DNA from: Diploscapter coronatus
Taxonomy: Eukaryota > Nematoda > Chromadorea > Rhabditida > Rhabditidae
Reading direction: 5' to 3'
Length of the DNA stretch: 64,000 bases
NCBI GenBank assembly: GCA_964036155.1
Contig: OZ038423.1
Span: 74,229,249 to 74,293,248, forward strand
Shown piece by piece: positions 1 through 11,639 of this stretch. Under the pieces are notes generated by a model. That model did not search any database. It saw only the letters and a list, made by a program, of their open reading frames with translations, and was not told the origin of the DNA. The first letter of the stretch is position 1; each line of letters starts with the position of its first letter. The translations under genes were made by a program, and so were the position numbers.

Positions 1-252
1 GATTAACTTATGTTTATCACTAGATTGATTATAATCTATAACATTTTAAATAATAACGTCCATAAGACGCTCATCGAATGCGCATTAAGGTATTACGAAA
101 GATCACAACTTGACAACTTGGGGGAGTATGTAGGATTAGGAAAGGGTAGACATAGGCTCTCCACCTTTGAATACTCTCTTAGGCTGCGGTTTTTTGTAGC
201 GCCCTGTGAAGTAGTAAAGCTTGATTAAAAATTCAGAGTGAATGTAAAAATG
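1..252. other. No gene recognised
   Basis: AT-rich spacer beside the SL1 locus. Short open frames exist but show no family features. No tRNA or 5S rRNA signature was found. Confidence 0.5.
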
Positions 253-353
253 GTTAAGAATTAAATCCTGTTGAGCACTATCAAGTAAGCGGAAGTTAGT
301 TGCGTGTAGGCGTGCGTCTCTCGAAGATTACCTCAAACTTGGGTAATTAAACC
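253..353 (-). ncRNA. SL1 spliced-leader RNA gene (or SL1 pseudogene)
   Basis: Reading the minus strand from 353, the first 22 nt (353 to 332) equal the nematode SL1 leader exactly, beginning GGTTTAATTACC and ending GTTTGAG. A 5' splice site (GTAATC) follows at once. TTACC within the leader pairs with GGTAA across the splice site, the same first stem-loop as in C. elegans SL1 RNA. SL RNA donates this exon to mRNA 5' ends by trans-splicing. The downstream part (to about 253) is not like C. elegans SL1 RNA: I see no clean AATTTTTGG Sm site and no strong terminal hairpin, only ATTTTTA at about 246-252. The leader is certain; function of this copy and its 3' end are not. No 5S rRNA gene, with which SL1 is linked in several nematodes, was seen nearby. 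Confidence 0.75.
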
Positions 354-516
354 TTTTATTTAATTTAAAAGAAAAATCAATAAAAAAGTATACAGGGAAA
401 TGTGTTGAGGAGTAGGCAAGCTGCCCTTTATTTCTCGGCAGAAAGTGCGAGCAAGAGGCAAGCAGAAAAGAAAACATTTTTGGATAGAGTATGGATTCAA
501 AAGGTCGCAATTCGCG

Positions 517-986
517 ACAGAATGTCAGTAAAAATGAAAGTCTTAGCAAGGTGGGTGAGGTCCGCGAATCGGGCTGATTTTCACATATCTTATAGCTTTT
601 CACGCCGATCATCATGGTGTGATTTATTTTTTGAAAATAACGCATAAAAAGGCATTATGCTGAATTTGGCCATCGTACTTCAACAAATTCTGGAGCTCAT
701 ACGAATGTGAATCCGAAGTCGGTCCTGGAACAACGTTGTTCGCTATGTCCCTCTACACAACATACTGAAAGAGCGAATTTTTCCAACGTCATTTGCGCGT
801 AAACCCAGAACAGATTGGAAAGTACACAAAAGTGCATTTCTGCAGAAATTAATACTCAAAAACGGATATCACTATGAAAATCAAGATGAAAAACTGAACA
901 AAATATGTGAAAATCAGCCAGATCTACGAACCCCTGTTCCGCACCCCTTCCTTGTGACTTTGATTCTTGCTGACATTCACTCTTAA
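517..986. mobile_element. MITE family A, copy 1 (5' end eroded)
   Basis: About 470 bp, nearly identical in its centre (about 660-890) to 6738-7213. The right end reads CTGACATTCACTCTTAA and is the inverted complement of the left end of the other copy. Here the left end keeps only GAATGTCAGTAAAAATGAAAGTC, so the outer TTAAGAG is lost. No transposase is encoded. Non-autonomous DNA element. Confidence 0.7.
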
Positions 987-1223
987 AGTCAAATTCAAAT
1001 CATACTAATATAAATTCACATATTTAATTTAAAAAAAGCTGAAACATCAACGAAAAACTTAATAATACTCGATTTTACTTCAATAATAATTAATCCTTGT
1101 GCCATAGCCATATAGTATCACTTGACTAGAAGAAATCTTGCATAAATAATGCAATTTAGTGTTCTTTGCAAAAGTATAAGACATATTATTGTAACTAGAG
1201 CTTTAGATTTGCATTTTAAAACT

Positions 1224-1300
1224 TTAGTACATATCGCCTCACTTTGGTACGTAACGCCCTAGACAGGCTGAGGCGTTACGTATCAAAGATTTTGGTACGT
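1224..1300. repeat. Short inverted repeat
   Basis: TTTGGTACGTAACGCC is followed, after a short loop, by GGCGTTACGTATCAAAG, and the motif GGTACGTAA recurs at about 1293. It could fold as a hairpin. Probably a degraded MITE; no target duplication identified. Confidence 0.5.
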
Positions 1301-1449
1301 AATGTAAGTCCCCCCTTTGTTATCGTCTGATCTCAGGCCTTTTTCGGTCACAATTTCGTTGAACTCCTTCTCGGTTTTTTTGCACTGCTCCTAAAATATT
1401 AAGATTTTGTACATTCAAAAGGACTTCATGAGATATAAAAGACAAGGAT

Positions 1450-1645
1450 CAGGGCTGTTGCGGAAGTTTCGATTCCGACTCCGACTCCGCAAATTCCGGC
1501 GATTTTTGGCATCGGAACTTCCGATTCCGACTCCGGCCCCGCGAGAATTCCGATTCCGATACCGACTCCGGCCTCGTGAAAAATTCAAATTTCACTTCCG
1601 ATTCCGATTCCGAATTTTTTTAAATTCAATTCCGCAACAGCCCTG
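1450..1645. mobile_element. hAT-type MITE with internal ATTCCG minisatellite
   Basis: The terminal inverted repeat CAGGGCTGTTGCGGAA (left) matches TTCCGCAACAGCCCTG (right). An 8-bp direct repeat ACAAGGAT flanks both ends, the target-duplication length typical of hAT elements. The interior is built from imperfect GATTCCGACTCC-like hexamer units on both sides of a short linker. No coding capacity. It lies about 110 bp from the 3' end of the SAMHD1-like gene. Confidence 0.85.
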
Positions 1646-1754
1646 ACAAGGATAGACGAAATTTCTGGTTCAACTTCAGAAAATATTCGACTATCATAAG
1701 TTTGATTACTGGTTTTCAATTTTTCGAAATATAAATTTTGCAAAATGACAATTT

Positions 1755-4700
1755 TCATGCCTGTGACAAGTGCCGCGAAACGAATAGAGCAAGTCCAAAT
1801 ACGGATGCGTCGACTGTGGTTCGGGTGCAAATCTGAAGATAAACTTTCAAGAAAATATCGGAGTTTTTATCATTTCGTACATCTTGCTCATTGAGATGCT
1901 GTCCTTCATTGATGTTGATCCCGTTTCTGGCATTTCGATTGTCGTAGACCAGCACTTCCCGCAGTGGATGCATAGAGCCCTCGGAGCCCTTCGAAAGTTG
2001 ACGTTTCTGGAAAATACGCCATTTATATTTTCAGTCCTAAGGAATATGCATCCACAATGAGAAACAGATCGTTTTGCAGTTCTTCGGGAAGTCGATCCCT
2101 TAGTTCGGATTTGATACTATTCTGAAATCGATTAAAATCGAAATTTTCATAGAAAAAATTAGTAGGATAGAAAAGATAGAAGAAGGCTGACGTAGACAGT
2201 GTCCAAGTCCGAAATCTCGTTGTGAGTGTGCTGAAACATGGGACATAGAAAACCGTCACCGATATATCCCGACTTAGATTAGAAAATTATAAACATCGAA
2301 ACAAGTCATAAGTTTTTTAGAAATGCATCGAAGAGTATAAGTGAGTGGATTTCTATTTTAGGTCTAATTTACGTCTACTCTCCATACATGAATATTACAT
2401 GCCGTTAATTAGAGGATTGTGTGGAAAGATAAATTTATGTAAAAACTCACGGCGGTCGACTTCGAATAATTGCATTGTACGAGTTTCAGAGGGATGTCTC
2501 GCTTCAGAATCTTGTCGATAATCGACCGAGCCTCCTGCAGTTCGGGCTTTTCGCTGCGGTAGATCTGGAAAACAAAGGAATAAGGCAAAAATTCCATTAT
2601 AAAATTTAGGATTTTGTGAATTAAATTCGCAAAGATGACCTTCGAAGGAATTGGTAAAGAAATTTCAGAAAGTCATATTTTACCTCATTCAAAATCGTGT
2701 CATCCACCTGCACGTAGGCATGAATGTCCTGATGAATTTCACTCAATCGGTAAAACCTGCCGGAACTGCCTCGGAATTTCATGTGATCGTTGATTTTCAG
2801 CAGGATTTCGACGAACCTGGAATATATGTGATTTTACGTAGAAAAGGAGAAAAATTACATCTCCCCAATCATTTTGACTGTCAGATGCTGATAGACTACG
2901 TCGTGCAGTCGCTGCCGGGCTTCTCCAACAGAGGCGATATCGTTTCGAGCCACCTGAAAAGAAGGGCACATATTTGAAGTTCATATAGCAAGAAAAAGAA
3001 TAGAATCTACCAAATTTCAAATTTCTCCCACCTTCATTGCATAGGCTATCCTTCTGAATCGAAAGTCAGGATCGAGCAAAACTTTGGCATTTTCCATGAT
3101 TCGGTCGATATTCATCTGAAAGTTAAATTTTTTGAAAAAAAAATCTAATTTCCTGAACCAACCGGCTTGAGAGCGATGGATACACCAGTGAACTTGGCGT
3201 CCCTCAACATATAGTCGTATTTATCGACATCGTGGCCGTCGAAGTCATTGCTGACGATATCGAACAGGAACGAGCGGGAGATGTCGCGTCCTTTCGGCAA
3301 CCAATTCTTCACTGCCCACTGAATTTGGATTTTTCTCGAGATTTTCAAGAAGAAATTCGGTTATTCTGAAATCTCGCAACCTAACGAAACAGTATGCAAG
3401 AGTTATGAGAAGATATGGAAAGGTAGAAAAATGTTCTCTCACTTTATGTACATACGTACTACCTCAGCAAATTGCGAGATTTCAAAATTACCAGAAAACT
3501 GCTTATTTTGGTTCCTTGAATAAAAGACACAGGGGGACAAAATTTGAAAAGGACGCGACATGTTGAAGAAGATACATACTTGAATAAGACATGGTTTAAA
3601 AAAACACTTGAAAAAAAGAAAGGTTTAACTAATGAAAACTTGGATGATTAGGGAGAGGAATAGGTAATGGTAGGGTGGTTGTGGTTTTGTAATGACGAAC
3701 ACATCAGTGTACATTTTGAGACAAAAATTTGCCTACCAGGTCTTATCCCTGTCCACTATGAAATTTTCAAAACCTGTGTTTTTTCAAGTTTGTGTCCTCG
3801 TGTCTTATTCAAGGAGCCCTTACTTCTTTTTTTTCTTCGTCTTCTTTGCAATACATATCATCATTCCTGACTTGATCGAGGGGTTTGGGCTGGAAGGAAA
3901 ATATTGAATTTTAAGATTTTTAGAAAGCCTACAAATTTCTTGGAGTGAATGAGATCCTGAATGAAGTCGATATTCGTCTCGTATTCCTGTCCATCTCCGA
4001 GATATGCTTTGAAGGCCTCTTTCACGGATTCCTCATGCATAATCGATTCGACTAGTCGATGCGAAATGTCCTCGTGCTGGAAATTTTGAAAAATTGAATA
4101 AAAATTCATTTTGCACGAGGAAAATATTTTCAAAGACTGATTTATTATTTAAATCGCACATTCCACTTTCCGCCGACTGCTTTTCGGAATGGTCCGTCGA
4201 AAAGATGAGAAAATGGGCCGTGACCTGAAAAATACATGAATTTTCTTTTCTCCTGGAAAACCTACCAATGTCATGCATCAAGGCAGCCACAGAAACGCAG
4301 AGATGTTCAGCCGAAGTGATGTGCAGGTCGGAGAATTTCGACCGCAGCTTCGACACGAATTTGAAAGCCAAGTGGTAAGTGCTAAATTAAACAAAAATGG
4401 TATATTTTTTTAAAATATCATTTCAACTCACCCCAGACTATGAGTGAATCGATCATGGTTGGCTGTGGGGTAAACGAGATAGACTACGGAGAGTTGGCTG
4501 AAAAAAAATAAATTTTCGAAAGAAAAATCCTAACTATAGATTTTACCGAAGATTAGAAAGAAAAACGAAAAATAGCAATTTTCGGACAAATACTTGAAAA
4601 ATTCGCGACTGACCAAATAGATCTGAGTCGTTGGAATTCGGGCCGATCGATGAGAACACAGAGCGGCTGATAAACGTAGATCGTGTCGTGTACGATATCT

Positions 4701-4959
4701 GTGAAGCACCGAGGCTGCAATTTTTCGGTTAGCTTTGAAAATGAAATATTTTTACAAGTTAGGCAATTGGAAAAAAAACAGTCCTACATTCCTACTGCTT
4801 AAGATAGTCGAGAAAATAAAAAAGACAAGTTTTCTAGCTTCGTTTATTCAACTCTACTGGAATTTCCTAGATTTGATAGTGTAGAATTGTCTTTCGATAG
4901 GTTATTCTTGAAAAAAATCAAAAAATTACCTCTGAATTATTCGGAGGCCATTCAGCCAT
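1755..4959 (-). CDS. SAMHD1-like HD-domain dNTP triphosphohydrolase
   Basis: Predicted 508 aa in 15 exons, all in phase: 4959-4930, 4714-4614, 4497-4432, 4381-4266, 4224-4160, 4076-3933, 3889-3824, 3318-3163, 3115-3032, 2953-2859, 2816-2684, 2564-2451, 2230-2192, 2121-2056, 2006-1755. The family hydrolyses dNTPs to deoxynucleosides and triphosphate. Visible family hallmarks are EFQRLR near the start, HDRFTHSLG (first metal His), ALMHDIGHGPFSHLFDG (HD motif) and DVDKYDYMLRD (distal Asp). Later exons carry the FYRLSEI-type and EARSIIDKI helices of SAMHD1, and the last has PLREVLVYDN, matching the C-terminal strand region. The start MAEWPP goes almost straight into the HD fold, so the vertebrate N-terminal SAM domain is missing. 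The least certain junction is the last: the 49-nt intron 2055-2007 uses donor GTGGAT; reading through instead hits a stop at 2023. Most of the molecule is secure. Confidence 0.88.
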
Positions 4960-6737
4960 TGTTTAGGGCGTCGTCGTGCTCTGAAAATTTTTTACTTATA
5001 TAGCAAACTCAACGCTTTCTATGATTTAAGGAATTATTGCGTCATAAAAACGAGTTAGGCGATGTGTAAACTGCACATTAGAAATTTAAGATAAACAGGG
5101 GCACAAGTGCTTTGAGTCCCCTTTATAGCGGGAATTGGGGATTGGATCATCGCATCTTGCCCTCTATACTTAAAGAAAACCACCTGTAGCGCAGAAACGC
5201 GCGGTTTTTCGAGTTTTCTTTGTTACCATCGTGTAGAGCGACATCGAAAACCCCTAACTATAGATAATTAGCCTATAATTACTTAATTATGGCCACTTGC
5301 TAGCGTAAAGAAAATAGTCAAAATCGCGATTTTGAACTTTGAAAGGATTATTTTGAAAATTTACGCGATAAGGTAGTTCTTTCATCCAATAGCTTTGTAT
5401 AACCAAATACAATATATTCCCAGAAGTTCCGGTACAAAAAAATAAAAAAATGATGATAATGGTTATGAGTCACGATAAAAATCGGACCAATTATTTTGAA
5501 ACACTAAGACAGCTTCATTGATGCAAGCAAAATTGTGTAAAAAATAACTGCACCTATTGGTTTTAAAAGAAAGTATTTGTCAGACTCGAACAACTGTCCG
5601 CATTTCAGAAACAAGTCTCACAAATCGTGATTTATATGAAAAAATGCTCGTCTGATGATACAAGGGGAAATTTTTTGCTATAAAAGATTTTCGAAAAATA
5701 TAACCACAGAATGTACTTTCTAAAAATATATTGGTTTAGGGGGGTCAGTTACTTTCTGGGTGCCTATCGCCAGAAAAATAATAGCATAAGTCAAAGTACG
5801 GAATATTTTCGATTTTATTTTTACAAATAGAATCAAGCTGCCAAAGTTATTTATATCGGCCTGTTTTGGAAGATTATCCTTTAACATTGCAGAGAGATCA
5901 TTTTTTCTTGCAAGATATATCTTACCAATTGGTTCACACTACTACTACCGTAGTACTCATCGGTATCGATTTTGTAAACGAATTCCCTCTTGACGGTGGA
6001 CATTTTCTAGAATTATATAAGATTTGAGAAAAGGTATAAGATTTGGTAGACCCGGAGATATCCAAATGTATTTGAATCGATCCCCTTTCCACGAAATCTC
6101 ACTGAAGATGTGGGGGATCAAGATCATTCTCTAGCTCTTTTCTCTATTCCCTTATTTATTTGACCTTGCTTGCCTTTTTCTAGACTTAAAAACCCCAAGA
6201 TTTTAAGATTTGGATATCCTCAACGATATTCCTAGGATATTTTTATTGTATGACAAGATTTAAGATATCCTAGAAATTCATTATTGATAAGTGGATGCTT
6301 TTTCGAAAAATAAGAATTTATCATAAAATGTAAAAATCAATTATGTATTGTATATCTGAAATTGTTGAGGTCACATTCATTTGATTCTCCAAAATTTCTC
6401 CATTTTTCATTTTCGTAAGATTGATCAGCTTATTGGTATTTCTAAGTGTGACTCAATGCAATTAATCACGTTAATAGCTCGAGCTAGCGAGAAACATTGC
6501 TCAGCGTGATAAATTTGAGCCAAGTCAAAGATAAAAAATAGTATGACTAGTCACCACCGTATACCCTAAGGACCAAGATCAGGGCTCCTTCGATATATTT
6601 TGATATCATAGATCCTTCCAATGTCTTGCTCATTCTGTGAAACTCTTTAATTATTTTGGTCGAAAATTTAGCCGCCTTTAAATAACACCATGATTCATAG
6701 ATTCCTACCATTAACCATGTTTCCACTTTTACTTGCA
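4960..6737. other. Spacer upstream of the SAMHD1-like gene
   Basis: AT-rich with no supported exon. 5150-5260 holds a GC-richer patch (GCGCAGAAACGCGCGG) that could belong to the promoter. A run of related GATATCC/CCTAGGATAT words lies at 6050-6290. Nothing else recognised. Confidence 0.5.
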
Positions 6738-7213
6738 TTAAGAGTGAATGTCAGTAAGAACCAAAGTCGGTATAAACAGGGGTCCTGAAATCGGACTAAC
6801 TTTCACATATCTTATACAGTTTTTCACACCGATCATCATGGTGTGATTTATTCTTTGAAAACAATGTATAAAAAAGACATTATGCTAAATTTGGCCATTG
6901 CACTTCAACAAATTCTGGAGCTCATACGAATGTGAATCCGAAGTCGGTCCTGGAACAACGTTGTTCGCTATGTCCCTCTACACAACATACTGAAAGAGCG
7001 AATTTTTCCAACGTCATTTGCGCGTAAACCCAGAACAGATTGAAAAGTACACAAAAAGTGCATTTCTGCAGAAATTAATACTCAAAAACGGCTATCACTA
7101 TGAAAATCAAGGTAAAAAAACTGAACAAAGTGTGAAAATCAGCCAAATCGACGAACCCCCTGTGTCCGCACCTCTTCCTTATGACTTTGATTTTTCCTGA
7201 CATGCGCTCTTAA
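6738..7213. mobile_element. MITE family A, copy 2 (complete ends)
   Basis: 476 bp, bounded by TTAAGAGTGAATGTCAG on the left and CTGACATGCGCTCTTAA on the right, which are inverted repeats. Similarity continues imperfectly for about 70 bp inward (AAAGTC, GATTTGGCTGA.TTTCACA). TTAA at both edges suggests a TTAA-inserting (piggyBac-like) origin. No transposase. Over 90 percent identical to 517-986 in the centre by eye, so the two copies moved fairly recently. Confidence 0.8.
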
Positions 7214-7617
7214 ATTAGTAATGGTTTCGATAACATCGGAATTCAAACAGTTATAAAATTGTCATGCTTAATTAACATATCCCCAATACATAATCTAACA
7301 TGTATATCATTATTTAATCCCAGACGATTTATGAAATCATTACGAATACTATTGGACTTATTGAGTACGTAAAGAAAGCAATTTTACGATTACTTTTCAA
7401 TACATATTTCGATCAACTGTCATACTTTATAAGAATGTTCAACGATCACACAGAAGTAAATATGAAAACGATTTGCTAATTTACTGATTATCTGTGTAAA
7501 AGAAGAAGCAAACTATATAATGACTTGAATAGAAAGGCTTTATTGAAGAGTGAATAAATAACCAAATTTCATAATTATTAGATCAAAAATTGATTTTGGC
7601 TACTCCAAATTTGGTTC

Positions 7618-7731
7618 ATTCTATTTGTCACCGAGAATGTTAGGGTTAGGGTGGGTAGGCTAACATTTTTCCGGTAACAAAGGGTAATTGTGTGAATGTC
7701 ATTTCGGTGACAAATGGTAGAAGCCTCCAAA
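7618..7731. mobile_element. MITE family H, longer copy
   Basis: Left arm CTATTTGTCACCG, right arm CGGTGACAAATGGTAG, with an internal TTTTTCCGGTAACAAAGG. Same termini as 8752-8814. Non-coding. Confidence 0.65.
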
Positions 7732-8006
7732 TTTCATATACAAATTATTCAAAAATTGGAATTTACCGCATATAACAAAAAATTTTAGCTGAAACTTACC
7801 TCATTTAGAATTTGACTCTTTATATGAGTCGAGTATTAATCTCACTGCGCTATTAAAAACTTAACCTCGCATCAATTTCAACTGCAATTTGGAAAGAATT
7901 GCGATTGAAATTCAACGTCTCGTTTAAATTATAACAAGTGTCGGTTAACCATTAACTATGGTTAGATAAATTTATTATCAATAAGTCAAATAATTGAATG
8001 TACGAT

Positions 8007-9130
8007 TTATCGACTGAGGAAGGGCAGGTTCAAAATCGGTATCAAAATCAAAATGGTAAACAGCGATGAAAATCTTCTTGACGAGTTACAATAATTGCCA
8101 TTGTTGCAACAGCACAAAATTCCTGGATATCCTGATAAAGTCGATTGATAACAGCCATTTCGCTGAAGATATAACTCAACGACTCCTTGTAAGAGACATC
8201 AAATAACTGTTAGCCTATCCATCCAAGCCCTAGCATTTATTTCATGTCTTTTAAAAATCATATCTGTTTTTCACGTCTTTTACAAGGAGCCTAAATCGAT
8301 AATATTTTTTCTTAAATTTTCTGCCATGGTTAGATATCATCAATGATTGGTATGCACTATTTTTGATATCACTCATCTGAATCACACTCGCATTTATTTG
8401 TATAATAAATTCCCAGACAGTGCTGATCTAATGATTCACAAAAACGATATAATTTTTATGGGACATTTGTGGTCCTTATTTTATCACACAAAGTTGGATG
8501 TTATTGATTTAAAAAACCTGCAATTATTCATCAAATCTTATTTAATTGATTTTAGCATAGAAATGGGAAATGCAGTAGTCGACAAGAGTTTGCAACCAGG
8601 AACAAGTTGTATTTAGACCCATATTTCACTTATTTTTACCTGACAATTTTTCACCCCACTAGCGCTGTCACAACTCCAATTGAAGTATTTTGGAGAGTAG
8701 ACGTTATTTTGTATCGTGTACGAAAAGCTAAACAGTAATTTTAATGGGTTCCTACTATTTGTCACCGGAAAAGTGTTAGGGTAGACTAAGAATTTTTCCG
8801 GTGACAAATAGTAGAAGCCTTTAAAGCAAGTAAAATGATACATTTTCATCAAGAGTTAATTATGTCTTACTTGTAACAACTTTGAACACCAGAACTACAG
8901 TCAGTGTAGTATGTTATTGAACTTGCTGATCCCAATGTTTCATATGAGTAACCTCAAAAAAACTTTATGCATTTCTTGAATCCATATCTAATGACCCTTT
9001 AAATTCATTGGGCCAATTTAAACAATAATGTTGCAATTTCGTGCATACCTCCAATGCATGACAGCTTTCCATAGACAAGAACGGTCAGCAACGAAATCAA
9101 GACCAATTTGTTCAGAAAACCACTTTGCAT
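8007..9130 (-). CDS. Small GPI-anchored Ly6/uPAR-type (ET-module-like) protein
   Basis: Predicted 126 aa in four in-phase exons: 9130-9049, 8925-8871, 8727-8640, 8162-8007. Residues 1-21 are a signal peptide (MQSGFLNKLVLISLLTVLVYG). Ten or more cysteines follow in Ly6 order: LSC at the start, then TDC..G..SCYN, WSCDSASGVKNCQRNGCYQS and finally ILCCCNNGNYCN, the CCC..D/N.CN ending of nematode ET/Ly6 modules. A hydrophobic C-terminus (about 20 residues after SSRRFSS) looks like a GPI-attachment signal. Such proteins sit on the outer membrane face and often modulate receptors; the specific role is unknown. Intron 2 (8728-8870) contains MITE 8752-8814. Each splice phase fits, which supports the model. 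Confidence 0.75.
8752..8814. mobile_element. MITE family H, short hairpin copy
   Basis: CTACTATTTGTCACCGGAAAA and its inverted complement TTTTTCCGGTGACAAATAGTAG enclose about 20 bp. It sits inside an intron of the Ly6-like gene, on which it has no visible effect. Confidence 0.75.
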
Positions 9131-10603
9131 TTCTTAAATCTAAAAGTCAAATAGTGGAAATTTCAAAATGACGTGATCGAAACGAGGAAATGTATTGCAG
9201 ACTTCAAGTTTTTTTTACGAGTTCAACCACTTTTAAACCACTGATAAGCCAATGCTCAACTCTTATCAATTGAATAAACTAATAAAACGAAATGTTATAT
9301 TTAGGGAGCGCAAGCTCCGCCCACTCGGTGAAATCAATTTCACTAAAATTTTTTCAAAATCTAGAAATTTTGCAACGCAATTTTTCTTTTTTCACTATTA
9401 GATATAAACCCTAGGCTCGCAAAAAGAGATTTTCGAATATCACCTTCAGAAATTCATATCTTTGGTTACACCGATCCATTTTTCATGCGGTCTTTTGCTA
9501 TATAAGCCTGATTAGCCCATCAGATTATGAGAAAAATACTTCCATGACTTTGTCTTCACATAGGAAATATCACTTGCGGTCTCTAACTAAATTGACGTAT
9601 CATGGTGTAATGGTATCATGTCTAATGTGAAAAATTCTCTGTGCATATCTGAAGATCTGAAACTGTCGATATAGTCAATTGACAAGAAAATAAACGGTGC
9701 TATTGAGCATATTTTCTTCTAATCTCAAATGAGTTTAACGAACTTGGTACTTTGGTACAAAGTTTCAATTCTTCAGTTTCAAAAAATCCTATAAATGATG
9801 TCAAGTTTCCTTGTTACTTTTCCGTGATAGGACAGACGTTTGAATGATTCCGTACGATATGAGTTTTTTTTAGATAGACGGTATGATTTTCAATAAATGA
9901 AGAATCCTCCAATATTACTCAATTTAGCATTTTGCTTAACGATTTAACAACCGAGTTTTGTCATTTTAGTATTATTTTAATCTTCGAAATAATCTGTATT
10001 GTTCATTCTTTATAAATTGAGTCATGATTGATTACGGTAATTGGAAGCAAGAGAAGTTGTTCTTTCGCCAAAACTCTCATTCACAAGTCCGTCGTCTTTA
10101 CAGAGAAAATCAATAAGACCAAACTAGCAATTCCTTGTCATTCTGTGCTTCTGTACTGTATTTCTCATACTAGACAACTTCGCCATGTCTCTAGTGCACA
10201 GACATTGTTAATGCGTTGAAAATGTAATATTATTCATTTTTTAATAATATAATCGTGTTCAAATTAACAAACTAATCAAGATTCTTCTCAATACTTTTTT
10301 GATCGAAATTTTCCGTTTCCAAACTGAAAGTTGAGGTTATTTATGGCTTCAAAAATTTCCATATCGATTTAGAGCAATTTGAATTGAACATTTCGACTCT
10401 TCAAAATTCGATTCTTGTCCAACTTCTGTTCGGAACACTTTCCTTTCCCGAAAACTGCTGTTATCTTTTCGCCTTCACTTTTTCATTCCCAATTTCGTAA
10501 TGTCATGTCATGTCATCTCTTCTCTCCACTCACACATAGTTCTAGCGAAATAAGCTAGCATGTCTCACTCTTCCTCCTCCTCTCCCCCTTCCCAGCGTCT
10601 CAT
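9131..10603. other. Spacer with no recognised gene
   Basis: AT-rich. Upstream of U1, at about 10500-10600, the sequence becomes pyrimidine-rich with repeated TGTCA words and a GCTAGC...GCTAGC repeat. This is where a proximal sequence element for the snRNA promoter would be expected, but I cannot identify it with confidence. Confidence 0.5.
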
Positions 10604-10763
10604 AAACTTACCTGGTCGGGAGACACCGCGATCAGAAAGGCGGTTATCTGCGGTGAGGCTCGGACATTGCACTTCGGTCTGAGCTGACCCGCACGGCAGC
10701 TCCGAGTTGGGGTTCGCCGACGACTAAATTTTTGAGTGAGGGGCTGCGTTCGCGCGGTCCTAG
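10604..10763 (+). ncRNA. U1 spliceosomal snRNA
   Basis: The 5' end AAACTTACCTGG carries the ACTTACCTG that pairs with 5' splice sites. Stem-loop II has the U1A-binding loop CATTGCACTTCGGTCTG. The CGATCA...GGCGGTTATCTGCGGTGAGG region matches stem-loop I and the junction. A consensus Sm site (TAAATTTTTGAG, about 10725-10736) precedes the terminal hairpin GGGGCTGCGTTCGCGCGGTCC. Length (about 160 nt) and order agree with nematode U1. It appears intact; the 3' end is set by the terminal stem. Confidence 0.93.
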
Positions 10764-11639
10764 TTTGATTGGAATATTGGAATGGAAGAACGGAAAGAGA
10801 ATGTAAGGATGACATGATTGCATGATTAGTATGAGCGCGATCTCGGCACTTAGAATTTGGTTCACTGATTGCCGTTGTGCGGTCGTAGAACAACCTAGTC
10901 GGAGAAATACATCGGAGAATCTTCCGAGGAGCCGTAAAATTGTCGGAATTAAGAGTGTCTGACCCGTTCTCCAGTCAGCATAACCAATGCTGAAGATAGA
11001 GGGATTGTTCGATAGCTTGATAGTTTGATGATCAAATCCTATGGAATTCTTGGAATTTCAATTATGATGAGAACGTTGCTTCGTCTCAGGCAAAAGTCAA
11101 CAGACCAGTACTAACCAGTACTTGTAAGTGATTCTCAAATGACTGGAATTACTGGTCAGTTGACTTTTATACGCGGTTGTAAAAAAGAATGAAAAACAAA
11201 ATTTGGCAAGTGTTTATAAAGGAACTGGAATCATTTCATCTCGATGGTTTTACCTCTAATCAAGTAAAGCACACTTCTGAAACACTGCATCACATAATCA
11301 CATAGAGAAGATAGGAAAATCGGAAGAAAAATCACCCAAGAAAATGATAGATTTCGAATTGGGTTGGCTCCTTTCAATTATATGCTCATAAGAAGCGCTG
11401 ATCCTACTTTATTCTGGATTTTTGCCACTTTTATCCAACTTTCACATCATTTTATCTGAATTAATCATGGGCGAGATAATTTTGCAATAAGTTGCATGAT
11501 CTACCAAGACTAAATGCTCTCAACATCTTTGATAAAAAATTATAATCGAATAAATTGGTAAATGCGCAAATTCGTTGATTCTTCAAATGGCAGTTTAGAG
11601 AAGTTCGAACGAAGGAATAATAAAGCGCTCAAAGGAGCC
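10764..11639. other. Spacer containing one small inverted repeat
   Basis: No gene seen. At 11089-11171 AAAAGTCAACAGACCAGTA and TACTGGTCAGTTGACTTTTA form inverted arms around about 40 bp, a likely MITE remnant. Confidence 0.5.

Noticed and set aside
6547..6738. 63-codon minus-strand frame abutting MITE copy 2
   Set aside because: No similarity to a transposase or other family could be recognised; it may be chance.
7645..7660. TTAGGGTTAGGG telomere-like repeat
   Set aside because: Only two units, inside a MITE; nematode telomeres are usually TTAGGC.
8347..8616. 89-codon plus-strand frame
   Set aside because: It falls within an intron of the Ly6-like gene. The protein-like composition was noticed, but no family or promoter is recognised.
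8640..8925. Mutually exclusive exons in the Ly6-like gene
   Set aside because: Exons 8925-8871 and 8727-8640 look alike (C..SGV..C), but their phases (1 to 2, then 2 to 0) only work when both are used in series.
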